Source of the DNA: Candidatus Omnitrophota bacterium
GTDB taxonomy: Bacteria > Omnitrophota > Gorgyraeia > B26-G9
NCBI GenBank assembly: GCA_016213925.1
Contig: JACQZH010000018.1
Coordinates: 1-57,085, forward strand
Direction: 5' to 3'
DNA length: 57,085 nt
The translations under genes and the position numbers were made by a program. The stretch's first letter is position 1. Every line of letters starts with the position of its first letter. Positions 33,877 through 41,070 of the stretch are shown here, in pieces. The notes below the pieces were generated by a model. It worked only from the letters and a program-made list of their open reading frames with translations. It made no database searches and was not told where the DNA came from.

Positions 33877-34113
33877 GTAACAGTTCAGCTCTTAGCGGAA
33901 GAGACTCGATCTGAGCATAAGGCGCGCAGAAGCTCACTTATGAGGATAAAATTTTCCCAGTTTTTACCTACTGAACTACCGCCCTGTGGGGGAGGGGGGG
34001 GCAGTCGGGAAAATTCTATCCGATTGCGACGAGCACCGCCTGCGAACGCGGGGAGACGATTGAGTCTGTACCGCATTATTATTAACTCAAACTTCCGGGC
34101 ACTGAACTATTAC
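33877..34113 (-). mobile_element. MITE copy 3, inverted, no target duplication
   Basis: A 237-base copy in inverted orientation, diverged from copies 1 and 2 and about 11 bases shorter. The ends GTAACAGTTCAGC and CTGAACTATTAC are kept. The flanks (AAATTTTG and TATTAGTT) do not match, so the target duplication has decayed or the copy has recombined. It ends 48 bases before the fur promoter. Confidence 0.85.
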
Positions 34114-34160
34114 TATTAGTTTGACCACAATCAATAATAATTCTTATTTAAAAATTATTC

Positions 34161-34188
34161 TTGACAATAAGGAAGAAGATGTTATAAT
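34161..34188 (+). promoter_or_regulatory. Consensus sigma70 promoter of the Fur-family gene
   Basis: TTGACA (34161-34166), a 16-base spacer and TATAAT (34183-34188) give a perfect-hexamer promoter ending 10 bases before the ATG at 34199. The transcript would have only a few leader bases and no ribosome site. An A/T-rich inverted repeat upstream (AATAATT then AATTATT, about 34134-34158) could be an operator for the regulator itself. Confidence 0.7.
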
Positions 34189-34198
34189 AAAAATTCCT

Positions 34199-34612
34199 AT
34201 GGAAAATATTGTTAAGCAATTAAAAGCTAAGCGTATCCGCCTGACTCCGCAAAGGATCGGCATATACAAAATTTTAACTAGTCAAAAGAAACATTTAACT
34301 GCGGATGAAATCCATGGAAAAATTAAAAACGAGTTTCCTGCGGTTTCTCTAGCAACTGTTTACTCGGTCTTGGAATTATATAAGGGAAAAGATATTATCC
34401 GGGAGATCAGGATTACTTTTAACAGGTCATGTTTTGAATCAAGAACGGATTCTCACCATCATTTTTATTGCAGGGAATGCCAAGAGATTTTTGATATTAA
34501 TTTGCATCCTTGCGCTGTGCTGCGGAAAAAAGAAGTTCAAGGGCATTTGATCGAAGAATTACAAGGATACTTCTACGGTATATGTTCTAAGTGCCGCAAG
34601 AATTCGGTTTAA
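34199..34612 (+). CDS. Fur/PerR-family metalloregulator
   Basis: A 137-residue winged-helix repressor. The N-terminal DNA-binding domain reads L-T-P-Q-R-I-G-I-Y-K-I-L, then L-T-A-D-E-I-H, then S-L-A-T-V-Y-S-V-L. The metal-site stretch is H-H-H-F-Y-C-R-E-C, and a second pair C-S-K-C lies near the C-terminus; these form the structural zinc site. PerR is the likelier subtype because it heads an oxidative-stress block, but the Asp/Asn residue that separates Fur from PerR cannot be assigned safely. I chose the ATG at 34199 because the promoter lies inside a longer open frame that begins at 34121. Confidence 0.88.
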   Translation: MENIVKQLKAKRIRLTPQRIGIYKILTSQKKHLTADEIHGKIKNEFPAVSLATVYSVLELYKGKDIIREIRITFNRSCFESRTDSHHHFYCRECQEIFDINLHPCAVLRKKEVQGHLIEELQGYFYGICSKCRKNSV

Positions 34613-34632
34613 CAATAAGGAAGCATAAATCC

Positions 34633-35367
34633 ATGAAACTGGGAAATAAAATATCGGCGCAAGATTTTCAAGCTGGTTTGATTGAGCGCATTAAGCGCAC
34701 TCCTTCAGTAGAAAGTTTTCGTTTTAAACCGCGGAATAAAATAAATTTTATCCCCGGGCAGTTTTTAGAAGTTAAGTTTGACCCTGTGAATAAAAGCAAC
34801 CGCCAGCTTAATAAATACCTTTCATTTTCTTCTTCTCCGCATCAAGATTATATTGAAGTAACCAAGAGAATTACTGAAAGTGAATTTTCTAAGAGGTTAA
34901 AAGCGCTTTCTCTTGCGGATATAGTCAGTTTTCGCGGGCCGATGGGCAATTGCGTATATAGCGAGGAATATAAAAAGATTTGTTTTTTAGTCGGGGGTAT
35001 AGGCATTACGCCGGTTATTTCCATGCTGGGTTATATTTGGGAAACCCGGAGTAAAACCGATATTATCCTGCTTTATTCAAACAAAAATTATCAGGAAATC
35101 GCTTTCAAAAAAGAGCTCGACTATTGGCAGAAAAATATGGATAATATAAAGATAGTTTATACAATAACCGAATGTCAGCCGGAGGATGAAAATTGTCTTT
35201 ATGGCTGTATTGATAAAGATCTTGTAATTAGTAAAATCAATGACATTGAAGAAAGGGTGCTGTTTTCTTTTGGCCCTCCGGGCATGGTTGAAAACATGAA
35301 AAATATTTGCGAAGAAGGTATTTGCCGGCCTAAAGCAGTTATAACGGAAAATTTTGCAGGATATTAA
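34633..35367 (+). CDS. FAD/NAD(P)-binding oxidoreductase (ferredoxin reductase type)
   Basis: A 244-residue flavoprotein of the ferredoxin-NADP reductase superfamily. The FAD domain has the L-S-F-S-S-S-P variant of R-x-Y-S. The nucleotide domain has L-V-G-G-I-G-I-T-P and F-S-F-G-P-P-G-M-V. No 2Fe-2S domain is attached. It could pass electrons from NAD(P)H to rubredoxin or another carrier for superoxide reductase; the neighbours support that but the sequence does not prove it. I chose the ATG at 34633, after AAGGAAG, rather than an earlier in-frame start. Confidence 0.85.
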   Translation: MKLGNKISAQDFQAGLIERIKRTPSVESFRFKPRNKINFIPGQFLEVKFDPVNKSNRQLNKYLSFSSSPHQDYIEVTKRITESEFSKRLKALSLADIVSFRGPMGNCVYSEEYKKICFLVGGIGITPVISMLGYIWETRSKTDIILLYSNKNYQEIAFKKELDYWQKNMDNIKIVYTITECQPEDENCLYGCIDKDLVISKINDIEERVLFSFGPPGMVENMKNICEEGICRPKAVITENFAGY

Positions 35368-35391
35368 TAACTAAAAGCAAGGGGGAGTGAT

Positions 35392-35565
35392 ATGGAAAAT
35401 AAAGATATAAAAAGGATGGTTTTAAAGGCGGTTTTTCGAGCGCTTGCTTTTGGCGGCCTTTATTTAAGTATTGTTGGTACGCTTAAAGGTAATTCTGCTA
35501 TGTTTGTTGCGGCCGGCAGTTTTATAATGGGTGTTGGCGCGGCTTTGGGCTGGATGGAAATATAA
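35392..35565 (+). CDS. Small two-helix membrane protein
   Basis: A 57-residue protein below usual cut-offs. Two hydrophobic segments (about residues 12-27 and 32-52) are separated by a short basic turn (T-L-K-G-N-S). It starts M-E-N-K-D-I-K-R-M and has a strong ribosome site (GGGGGAG) 6 bases before the ATG. Spacing of 24 bases from the reductase gene and 43 bases to the superoxide reductase gene places it inside the operon. I do not recognise a family. It may anchor or regulate a redox partner. Confidence 0.65.
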   Translation: MENKDIKRMVLKAVFRALAFGGLYLSIVGTLKGNSAMFVAAGSFIMGVGAALGWMEI

Positions 35566-35575
35566 AGCGCTTGCG

Positions 35576-35594
35576 CTAAACCCTAAACCCTAAG
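35576..35594. repeat. Short degenerate 7-base tandem repeat
   Basis: Two full CTAAACC units and a partial third lie between two genes of the stress operon. It is the smallest member of the 7-base arrays seen at 43.5, 48.2-48.4 and 50.5 kb. Confidence 0.55.
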
Positions 35595-35608
35595 AAGAGA
35601 GGCAGATA

Positions 35609-36004
35609 ATGGCGATTATGAAAGATATTATTCAAAGCGCGGATTGGAAAAAAGAAAAACATGTTCCGGTAATTGAAGCGGACGATACGGCAAAAAAGGG
35701 GGCTTGTGTTAGTGTCAACATAAGCGTTGGCAAAGAAATCGCGCATCCGAATACCACCGAACACCATATAGCCTGGATAAGTGTTTATTTTCTGGCGGAT
35801 GGAGAAAAATTCCCTTTTGAAATCGGCAAGTTTGAATTTAATGCTCACGGTGCTTCTGCTCAAGGGCCGAATACCAGCACGATTTATTCCTGCCCCCAGG
35901 CACGCTGTTGTTTTAAGACGGAAAAATCCGGAACGATAATCAGCTTGGCGTCTTGTAATATTCATGGGCTTTGGGAGAGCTCGAAAAAATTAACTATTGA
36001 ATAA
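35609..36004 (+). CDS. Superoxide reductase (neelaredoxin type)
   Basis: A 131-residue non-haem iron protein that reduces superoxide to peroxide without making oxygen. The iron ligands are readable: E16 and H18 (E-K-H-V-P), H46 (A-H-P-N), H52 and, near the end, C116 and H119 (C-N-I-H-G-L-W). There is no N-terminal desulforedoxin domain, so it is the one-iron class. Electrons probably come from the rubredoxin encoded at 36.9 kb. Anaerobes use this instead of superoxide dismutase. Confidence 0.95.
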   Translation: MAIMKDIIQSADWKKEKHVPVIEADDTAKKGACVSVNISVGKEIAHPNTTEHHIAWISVYFLADGEKFPFEIGKFEFNAHGASAQGPNTSTIYSCPQARCCFKTEKSGTIISLASCNIHGLWESSKKLTIE

Positions 36005-36016
36005 AAGGAGGAGCGT

Positions 36017-36502
36017 ATGGACAAAAAATTAGCAAAAGCAATGAACGAGCAGGTAAAAAATGAATTATATTCGGCTTATTTGTATTTGGCAATGGCAGCT
36101 TATTGCGATTATCAAAACTTACCGGGTTTCGCTCATTGGATGAAAACGCAGGCAAAAGAAGAACAATCACACGCGATGAAAATTTATGGATTTTTAAACA
36201 ATGTCGGAGAACGGGTAGTAATGGAGGCAATTGCCAAACCGCCGGCAGAATTCGATTCGCCGGCGGATGTTTTCAAGAAAACTCTCGAACACGAGAAAAA
36301 AGTGACAGCTTTGATAAATGATTTATATAACCTTGCCCAAAAAGTTCAGGATAATGCCGCAGCGATATTTTTACAGTGGTTTGTCACAGAACAAGTTGAA
36401 GAAGAAAAGAACGCGGCAGATATTCTGGCGGTGTTAAAAGTTATAAAGGCTGACTCGGGACAGCTGATTCTTTTGGATAAAGAGCTGGGTAAAAGAGAAT
36501 AA
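36017..36502 (+). CDS. ftnA: Bacterial ferritin
   Basis: A 161-residue iron-storage protein. The diiron ligands are seen in N-E-L-Y-S-A-Y-L-Y-L, E-E-Q-S-H-A-M-K and E-Q-V-E-E-E. Length and pattern match FtnA rather than haem-containing bacterioferritin. A GGAGG site precedes the ATG. By storing iron it limits Fenton chemistry next to superoxide reductase, which produces peroxide. Confidence 0.95.
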   Translation: MDKKLAKAMNEQVKNELYSAYLYLAMAAYCDYQNLPGFAHWMKTQAKEEQSHAMKIYGFLNNVGERVVMEAIAKPPAEFDSPADVFKKTLEHEKKVTALINDLYNLAQKVQDNAAAIFLQWFVTEQVEEEKNAADILAVLKVIKADSGQLILLDKELGKRE

Positions 36503-36530
36503 TCTTAGTTTGTAAAAAAGGGGTTTAAAT

Positions 36531-36857
36531 ATGTCAATTGCATTAACTGCGGATAATTTTGAGCTGGAGGTTATGAAGTCGGATATTCCGGTACTTGTTG
36601 ATTTCTGGGCTCAATGGTGCGGCCCCTGCCGCGTGGTTGCTCCGATAATCGATGAATTGGCGCAGGAATATAAAGGTAAAATAAAAGTTTGTAAGTTGAA
36701 TGTTGATGACGCTGCGCAAATTGCGGCGCGTTTTGGCGTGATGAGCATTCCAACGCTTATTTTTTTTAATAAAAGTAAAGTTGTAAAGCAAATTACCGGC
36801 GCGATGCCGAAAGAGCAATTGGTTGAGGAGATGGCGAGGCTTTTTGGGAAAATATAA
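36531..36857 (+). CDS. trxA: Thioredoxin
   Basis: A 108-residue thioredoxin with active-site W-C-G-P-C-R (C30 and C33) and the cis-proline segment M-S-I-P-T-L. It reduces protein disulfides and is recharged by thioredoxin reductase, a candidate for which lies at 39.6 kb. Normal length and no fusions. Confidence 0.97.
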   Translation: MSIALTADNFELEVMKSDIPVLVDFWAQWCGPCRVVAPIIDELAQEYKGKIKVCKLNVDDAAQIAARFGVMSIPTLIFFNKSKVVKQITGAMPKEQLVEEMARLFGKI

Positions 36858-36875
36858 AATTAGGGAGGCAAGAAT

Positions 36876-37019
36876 ATGAAAAAATATCTATGCACTGTAT
36901 GCGGATATGTGTATGACCCTGCGGAAAATAATAACGTCGCTTTTGCTAATTTGCCTGAAGACTGGGTATGCCCTGAATGCGGGGTCGGCAAAGATCAATT
37001 TGAAGAGGTTAAAGAATAA
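36876..37019 (+). CDS. Rubredoxin, short form
   Basis: A 47-residue iron protein with the two ligand pairs C-T-V-C-G-Y-V-Y and C-P-E-C-G. Typical rubredoxins have 52-54 residues. The loop between the pairs is about 5 residues shorter here ([14 protein letters not shown]). The D-W-V-C-P core is intact, so folding seems likely. A GGGAGG site precedes the ATG. It is the probable electron donor to superoxide reductase and to the flavoprotein at 37.6 kb. Confidence 0.95.
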   Translation: MKKYLCTVCGYVYDPAENNNVAFANLPEDWVCPECGVGKDQFEEVKE

Positions 37020-37039
37020 TTTAAGGAGGGCAAATAAAT

Positions 37040-37549
37040 ATGGGAACTAAGGGAAGAGAGATTTTAAAAGAATTAGGGATTGATCTTAAGGAGTTGATTG
37101 AAAAATTAAATAAAGCTTTTGCCGATGAGTGGCTTGCGTATTATCAATACTGGATCGGCGCGAAAGTCGCGAAAGGAATGCCCAGAGAAGCGGTAGTTGC
37201 CGAATTGCTTCAACATGCCGCGGATGAATTACGCCATGCCGGAATGGTTGCCGACAGGATAATTCAATTAGGAGGCACGCCTCTTTTAGAACCTAAGAAA
37301 TGGTATGATTTTTCAAATTGCGGATATGACGCGCCGGTTGACCCGGATGTCAGAAAACTGCTTGAGCAGAATATTAAGGGCGAACAATGCGCTATCGGCG
37401 TGTACAAAAGCCTGATTGATTATACAAAGGATAAAGACCCGGTTACTTATGATATTGCCTTACAAATACTTCAGGATGAGATTACGCATGAAGAGGACCT
37501 TGAAAATATAAAGGAAGATATCCAGATAATGCTTAAGAAAATGAAATAG
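37040..37549 (+). CDS. Dps-like/ferritin-like diiron protein
   Basis: A 169-residue four-helix protein. Likely iron ligands are E in A-D-E-W-L-A-Y-Y-Q-Y, E and H in A-D-E-L-R-H-A, E in K-G-E-Q-C, and E-x-x-H in D-E-I-T-H-E. Cysteines in N-C-G-Y and G-E-Q-C flank the third helix, as in the thioferritin or Dps-like (DPSL) group of archaea and anaerobes. Such proteins store iron and use peroxide as oxidant, which would remove the product of superoxide reductase. The subgroup call is moderate. Confidence 0.8.
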   Translation: MGTKGREILKELGIDLKELIEKLNKAFADEWLAYYQYWIGAKVAKGMPREAVVAELLQHAADELRHAGMVADRIIQLGGTPLLEPKKWYDFSNCGYDAPVDPDVRKLLEQNIKGEQCAIGVYKSLIDYTKDKDPVTYDIALQILQDEITHEEDLENIKEDIQIMLKKMK

Positions 37550-37605
37550 GTTTTTTTGTAAAAAAAAGAGAAAGGTACTACGGAGTGTAACCCCCAGGGT
37601 AAAAT

Positions 37606-38805
37606 ATGAAGGAAATAGCAAAAGATATATATTGGGCCGGATATATTGATTGGGATCTGCGTAATTTTCACGGCTATTCTACGCCCTCCGGGTCTACGTA
37701 TAATGCTTACCTGATAAAGGATGAAAAGCCCGCGTTGATAGATACCGTGAAATATTATGGTTTTGACGAAATGCTTTCGCGGATCAGGGATGTTATTGAC
37801 CCGGCAAAGATTGCCTATATTATTTCAAATCATACGGAAATGGACCATTCCGGGGCAATTGATAAACTGCTTGAGTTTTGCCCCAATGCGGAAGTTGTCT
37901 GTTCGCCTAAAGGAGAAGAGGGTTTAAAAAGGCATTTCCTGTCCGGCTCAAGGCAAGGTAAAAAAGAATGGAAATTCAAGGTTGTGCAAAACGCGGAAGA
38001 ATTGAAAATCGGGAAAAAGACATTGAAATTTTTTCATATGCCGATGGTGCATTGGCCGGATTCAATGGCAACTTACTGTAAGGAAGAAAACATCCTTTTT
38101 CCCAATGATGCTTTCGGCCAGCATTTCGCAAGCTCTGAAAGGTATGTTGATGAGGTTGGGATAGAAACTGCCGCAAGAGAGGCTCAAAAATATTACGCGA
38201 ATATTGTGATGCCATATGGTAATCAGGTGGTAAAAGCGCTGGATGCTTTAAAGAGCATAAAGATAGATATGATTTGCCCTTCTCATGGCCTGATCTGGCG
38301 TAAAGAAGAAGATATAAAGCGGATTGCCGGGCTATATGCCAAATGGGCTAATTATGAGTCGGATAAAAGGGCAGTGATAATTTATGACAGTATGTGGCAT
38401 TCTACGGAAAAAATAGCGCAGGGTTTATATATGTATCTTGAAAAAGAAAACGTGCCGGTAAAATTAATAAACCTTAAGGTTGGCGATTTTTCCGAAGCGA
38501 TAACTGAAGTGATGAAATCTAATATGGTTTTAATCGGCAGCGCAATCTTAAATAACCGGATTTTACCGTCAGTCGGAGGATTTCTTACGTATCTAAAAGG
38601 CTTAAAACCAAAAAACAGGTTTGGGTTTACATTCGGTTCTTACGGATGGGCAAAGAGCGGTTTTAAAGAGCTGGAAGACGCGTTAAAAGAAGCCGGGATT
38701 AATCTGATTTCCGAGGGCAGGTATGTGCAGTATATGCCCGATGACGATGAGCTTGCGAAATTAAAGGAAACAGTGTTATTGATAAAAAAAACCCTTGATC
38801 TGTAA
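37606..38805 (+). CDS. A-type flavoprotein (FprA, rubredoxin:oxygen/NO reductase type)
   Basis: A 399-residue protein. An N-terminal metallo-beta-lactamase-like diiron domain (residues 1-250) contains N-H-T-E-M-D-H-S-G and H-x-P-M-V-H-W-P-D-S. A C-terminal flavodoxin domain (about 255-399) contains Y-D-S-M-W-H-S-T and S-Y-G-W-A-K-S-G. FprA proteins reduce O2 to water or NO to N2O with electrons from rubredoxin. There is no fused rubredoxin domain, so the rubredoxin at 36.9 kb is the likely donor. Confidence 0.95.
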   Translation: MKEIAKDIYWAGYIDWDLRNFHGYSTPSGSTYNAYLIKDEKPALIDTVKYYGFDEMLSRIRDVIDPAKIAYIISNHTEMDHSGAIDKLLEFCPNAEVVCSPKGEEGLKRHFLSGSRQGKKEWKFKVVQNAEELKIGKKTLKFFHMPMVHWPDSMATYCKEENILFPNDAFGQHFASSERYVDEVGIETAAREAQKYYANIVMPYGNQVVKALDALKSIKIDMICPSHGLIWRKEEDIKRIAGLYAKWANYESDKRAVIIYDSMWHSTEKIAQGLYMYLEKENVPVKLINLKVGDFSEAITEVMKSNMVLIGSAILNNRILPSVGGFLTYLKGLKPKNRFGFTFGSYGWAKSGFKELEDALKEAGINLISEGRYVQYMPDDDELAKLKETVLLIKKTLDL

Positions 38806-38819
38806 ACAAAGGAGTGAAT

Positions 38820-39311
38820 GTGTCGAAGATATTAACACCGCGGGAAATTGTGGAACTGGCAGTAGATGTTGAGGAAAACGGAGAGCAGCTTTATTCTATC
38901 CTGGAGAAAAAAGCAAAAGATAACAGGCTTAAGATGATGTGGTGTTATTTAAAAGATCAGGAAAAAGAACACCTGAAAATTTTTCGGGAATTTATTAAAG
39001 AGGCTGACCAAGGCATTATTTATGAATACAGCCCTGGAGAATACCATAATTATTTGGTGACGATTATTTCTGAATTCAGGCTGACAAGAAAACTTTTGCG
39101 GGAAAAGATCGGCCAGCAGTTTAAATCGGAGCTGGAAGCGGTTGAGTTTGGGATGTTCGTGGAAGAACAATCAATTTTGACGTATGAAACGTTAATTAAA
39201 AACATAAAACCTGAAAAAAAAGAACTGGTTAAAAAAATTATCAGGGAAGAGAAAAAACATCTGGCGCAGTTAAATGCGGTAAGGGCAATGCTTGAAAAAG
39301 GGGGGGGCTAA
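38820..39311 (+). CDS. Rubrerythrin-like ferritin-fold protein without rubredoxin domain
   Basis: A 163-residue helical protein with a DVEENGEQLY-type first helix, E-K-E-H in D-Q-E-K-E-H-L, and E-E-Q-S and E-E-K-K-H in later helices, matching diiron ligands of erythrins. It lacks the C-terminal rubredoxin domain, so its electron donor must be separate. I chose the GTG at 38820, five bases after AAAGGAG, over an overlapping GTG at 38814. Peroxide reduction is the usual role of the group. Confidence 0.75.
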   Translation: MSKILTPREIVELAVDVEENGEQLYSILEKKAKDNRLKMMWCYLKDQEKEHLKIFREFIKEADQGIIYEYSPGEYHNYLVTIISEFRLTRKLLREKIGQQFKSELEAVEFGMFVEEQSILTYETLIKNIKPEKKELVKKIIREEKKHLAQLNAVRAMLEKGGG

Positions 39312-39312
39312 T

Positions 39313-39549
39313 ATGCTGGTAGAAATCTATTCCACGCAGGCCTGCCCTTATTGCAAGATGGCAAAGCTATACTTTTCTTCCAAAGGCATTTCTTATGCCG
39401 ATTATGATGTCTCTGAAGATGATGAGAAGGCCAAAGAGATGGTGAAAGTATCCGGGCAGATGGGGGTTCCGGTTATTGTCATTGACGGAGAGCTTGTTAT
39501 CGGTTTTGACAAGGCAAAGATCAATTCAATCATCAAAAATAAAATTTGA
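39313..39549 (+). CDS. Glutaredoxin-like protein
   Basis: A 78-residue thioredoxin-fold protein with active-site A-C-P-Y-C-K, G-V-P-V-I cis-proline segment and G-F-D near the end. It is similar to NrdH/GrxC-type glutaredoxins. I use the ATG at 39313, which follows a G-rich ribosome site (GGGGGGG). The thioredoxin reductase gene follows after a 70-base gap, so the pair may act together. Confidence 0.9.
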   Translation: MLVEIYSTQACPYCKMAKLYFSSKGISYADYDVSEDDEKAKEMVKVSGQMGVPVIVIDGELVIGFDKAKINSIIKNKI

Positions 39550-39619
39550 AAAAATCGCATATTTCAGGAACTAATCCGTATATTCTAATGAAAAAATCGG
39601 GATAATTACCGGGATTATC

Positions 39620-40537
39620 ATGAGCAAAAAGATTTATGAACTGATAATTATCGGAGCAGGGCCTGCCGGGATAACCGCGGCTGTGTACGCGGCGCGCAAA
39701 AAACTGGATTTTCTGATAATATCCAAAGATATCGGCGGACAGGCTGCCTGGTCAGGCGATATTGAAAATTATACAGGGTATCAATTTATTTCCGGGCCGG
39801 AGCTTACCTTGAAATTTAATGAACATATAAGCGCTTTCGGTATTGATGTTATTATGCCGGAACAGGCAAAGGGAATCGAAAAACAGGAAAAACTCATAAA
39901 AGTAGTTTCTGATAAATCACTGTATCTGGCAAATGCGGTTATTGTTGCGACAGGCAAAAGGCCTCGGATGTTGAATGTTGAAGGAGAACTTGAGTTTAAG
40001 AATAAAGGCGTTACTTATTGCGCTATCTGCGACGGCCCATTATTCAGGAATAAGCCGGTTGCAGTTATCGGCGGAGGTAATTCTGCCCTGGATGCGGTGT
40101 TGCAGATGATGAAAATATCCCCGAAAGTGTACCTGATTAACATTAATGCCGGGCTTAGCGCGGACAGTATTATGAAAGAAAAGGTAAAGCAGGCTGATAA
40201 CGTGGAAATTTTGCATAACGCGGTTGTGGAACGGATTAGCGGAGCCGCTTTTGTCGAAGCAATTGATGTGAAACAAAATGACGCGCGAAAGCATCTAAAT
40301 GTTGCAGGAGTGTTTGTGGAGATAGGGCTTGTGCCGAAGTCTGATTTTGCCGGGATACTGGCAAGAAAAGAAAAACAGGAGATTGTTGTCGACTGCTTTA
40401 ATAAAACAAATGTTGAAGGTATATTTGCCAGCGGGGATGTGACTAATGTTCCGGAAAAACAGATTATCATTGCCTGCGGCGAAGGCGCGAAAGCGTGTTT
40501 GTCGGCATGCAGTTATTTATCAACGCATTGGATATAA
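39620..40537 (+). CDS. trxB: Thioredoxin reductase-like flavoprotein
   Basis: A 305-residue FAD/NAD(P)H enzyme. FAD site I-G-A-G-P-A-G, redox-active C-A-I-C (C134 and C137), NAD(P) site V-I-G-G-G-N-S-A, and the second FAD site A-S-G-D-V-T-N-V. Normal length. It should keep thioredoxin and the glutaredoxin-like protein reduced. The NADPH-specific residues after G-G-G-N-S-A are not clearly visible, so cofactor preference is unknown. Confidence 0.93.
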   Translation: MSKKIYELIIIGAGPAGITAAVYAARKKLDFLIISKDIGGQAAWSGDIENYTGYQFISGPELTLKFNEHISAFGIDVIMPEQAKGIEKQEKLIKVVSDKSLYLANAVIVATGKRPRMLNVEGELEFKNKGVTYCAICDGPLFRNKPVAVIGGGNSALDAVLQMMKISPKVYLININAGLSADSIMKEKVKQADNVEILHNAVVERISGAAFVEAIDVKQNDARKHLNVAGVFVEIGLVPKSDFAGILARKEKQEIVVDCFNKTNVEGIFASGDVTNVPEKQIIIACGEGAKACLSACSYLSTHWI

Positions 40538-40575
40538 CCCCAAATTTTGAAGTAAAACAGAATAGGAGTATTAAA

Positions 40576-41070
40576 ATGCGGAAACTGCCGGATGAGGCAA
40601 TCAGATTTTTCGAAAAACAGGGTTTTGTGATTATTTCAACGCTTAATGATTCCGGAAACATTCATACCTCGGCCAAAGGTATTGTGGGCATTAAGAAAGA
40701 GGGGAAGATTTATATAATTGATTTATACCGCGCGAAAACCTACAATAATCTTAAAAATAATTCCGCGGCAACGCTTACTGCTGCAGAGGATCATAATTTT
40801 CTCGGATATTCTTTGGAAGGAAAAGCTGTTATCGTTGAACATGGCCAAGTTAAGGATCAGGCGGTTTTAGATTGGGAGGAGCGGGTTATTCAGAGAATTT
40901 CAAAGCGCATGATGAAGAATATCCGAGGGCAAAAAAGCGCCGGCCATCATCCGGAAGCGTTATTTCCCAGCCCGCAATATCTAATTGAGTTTGATGTTGA
41001 AAAAATAGTTGATTTGGCTCCGGCAAATTTAAAAAAATCTCCGCTTGAAGAGGAAAAACATCAATCATGA
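40576..41070 (+). CDS. Pyridoxamine 5'-phosphate oxidase-family flavin protein
   Basis: A 164-residue split-barrel protein. It has F-V-I-I-S-T-L-N-D-S-G-N-I-H-T-S, I-Y-I-I-D-L-Y-R-A-K-T-Y and a middle beta-barrel pattern typical of PPOX-type FMN proteins. True PNPx substrate residues are not evident, so it may be a general flavin reductase or haem-binding relative. I chose the ATG at 40576 after TAGGAG. It overlaps the permease gene by 4 bases. Confidence 0.75.
   Translation: MRKLPDEAIRFFEKQGFVIISTLNDSGNIHTSAKGIVGIKKEGKIYIIDLYRAKTYNNLKNNSAATLTAAEDHNFLGYSLEGKAVIVEHGQVKDQAVLDWEERVIQRISKRMMKNIRGQKSAGHHPEALFPSPQYLIEFDVEKIVDLAPANLKKSPLEEEKHQS

Noticed and set aside
34121-34198. Longer N-terminus for the Fur-family protein
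   Set aside because: A perfect promoter lies inside this stretch, so it is probably untranslated.
36876-37019. Short rubredoxin as another internal deletion
   Set aside because: The shorter loop is distant from the iron site and natural rubredoxins vary there, so it is not good evidence of loss.
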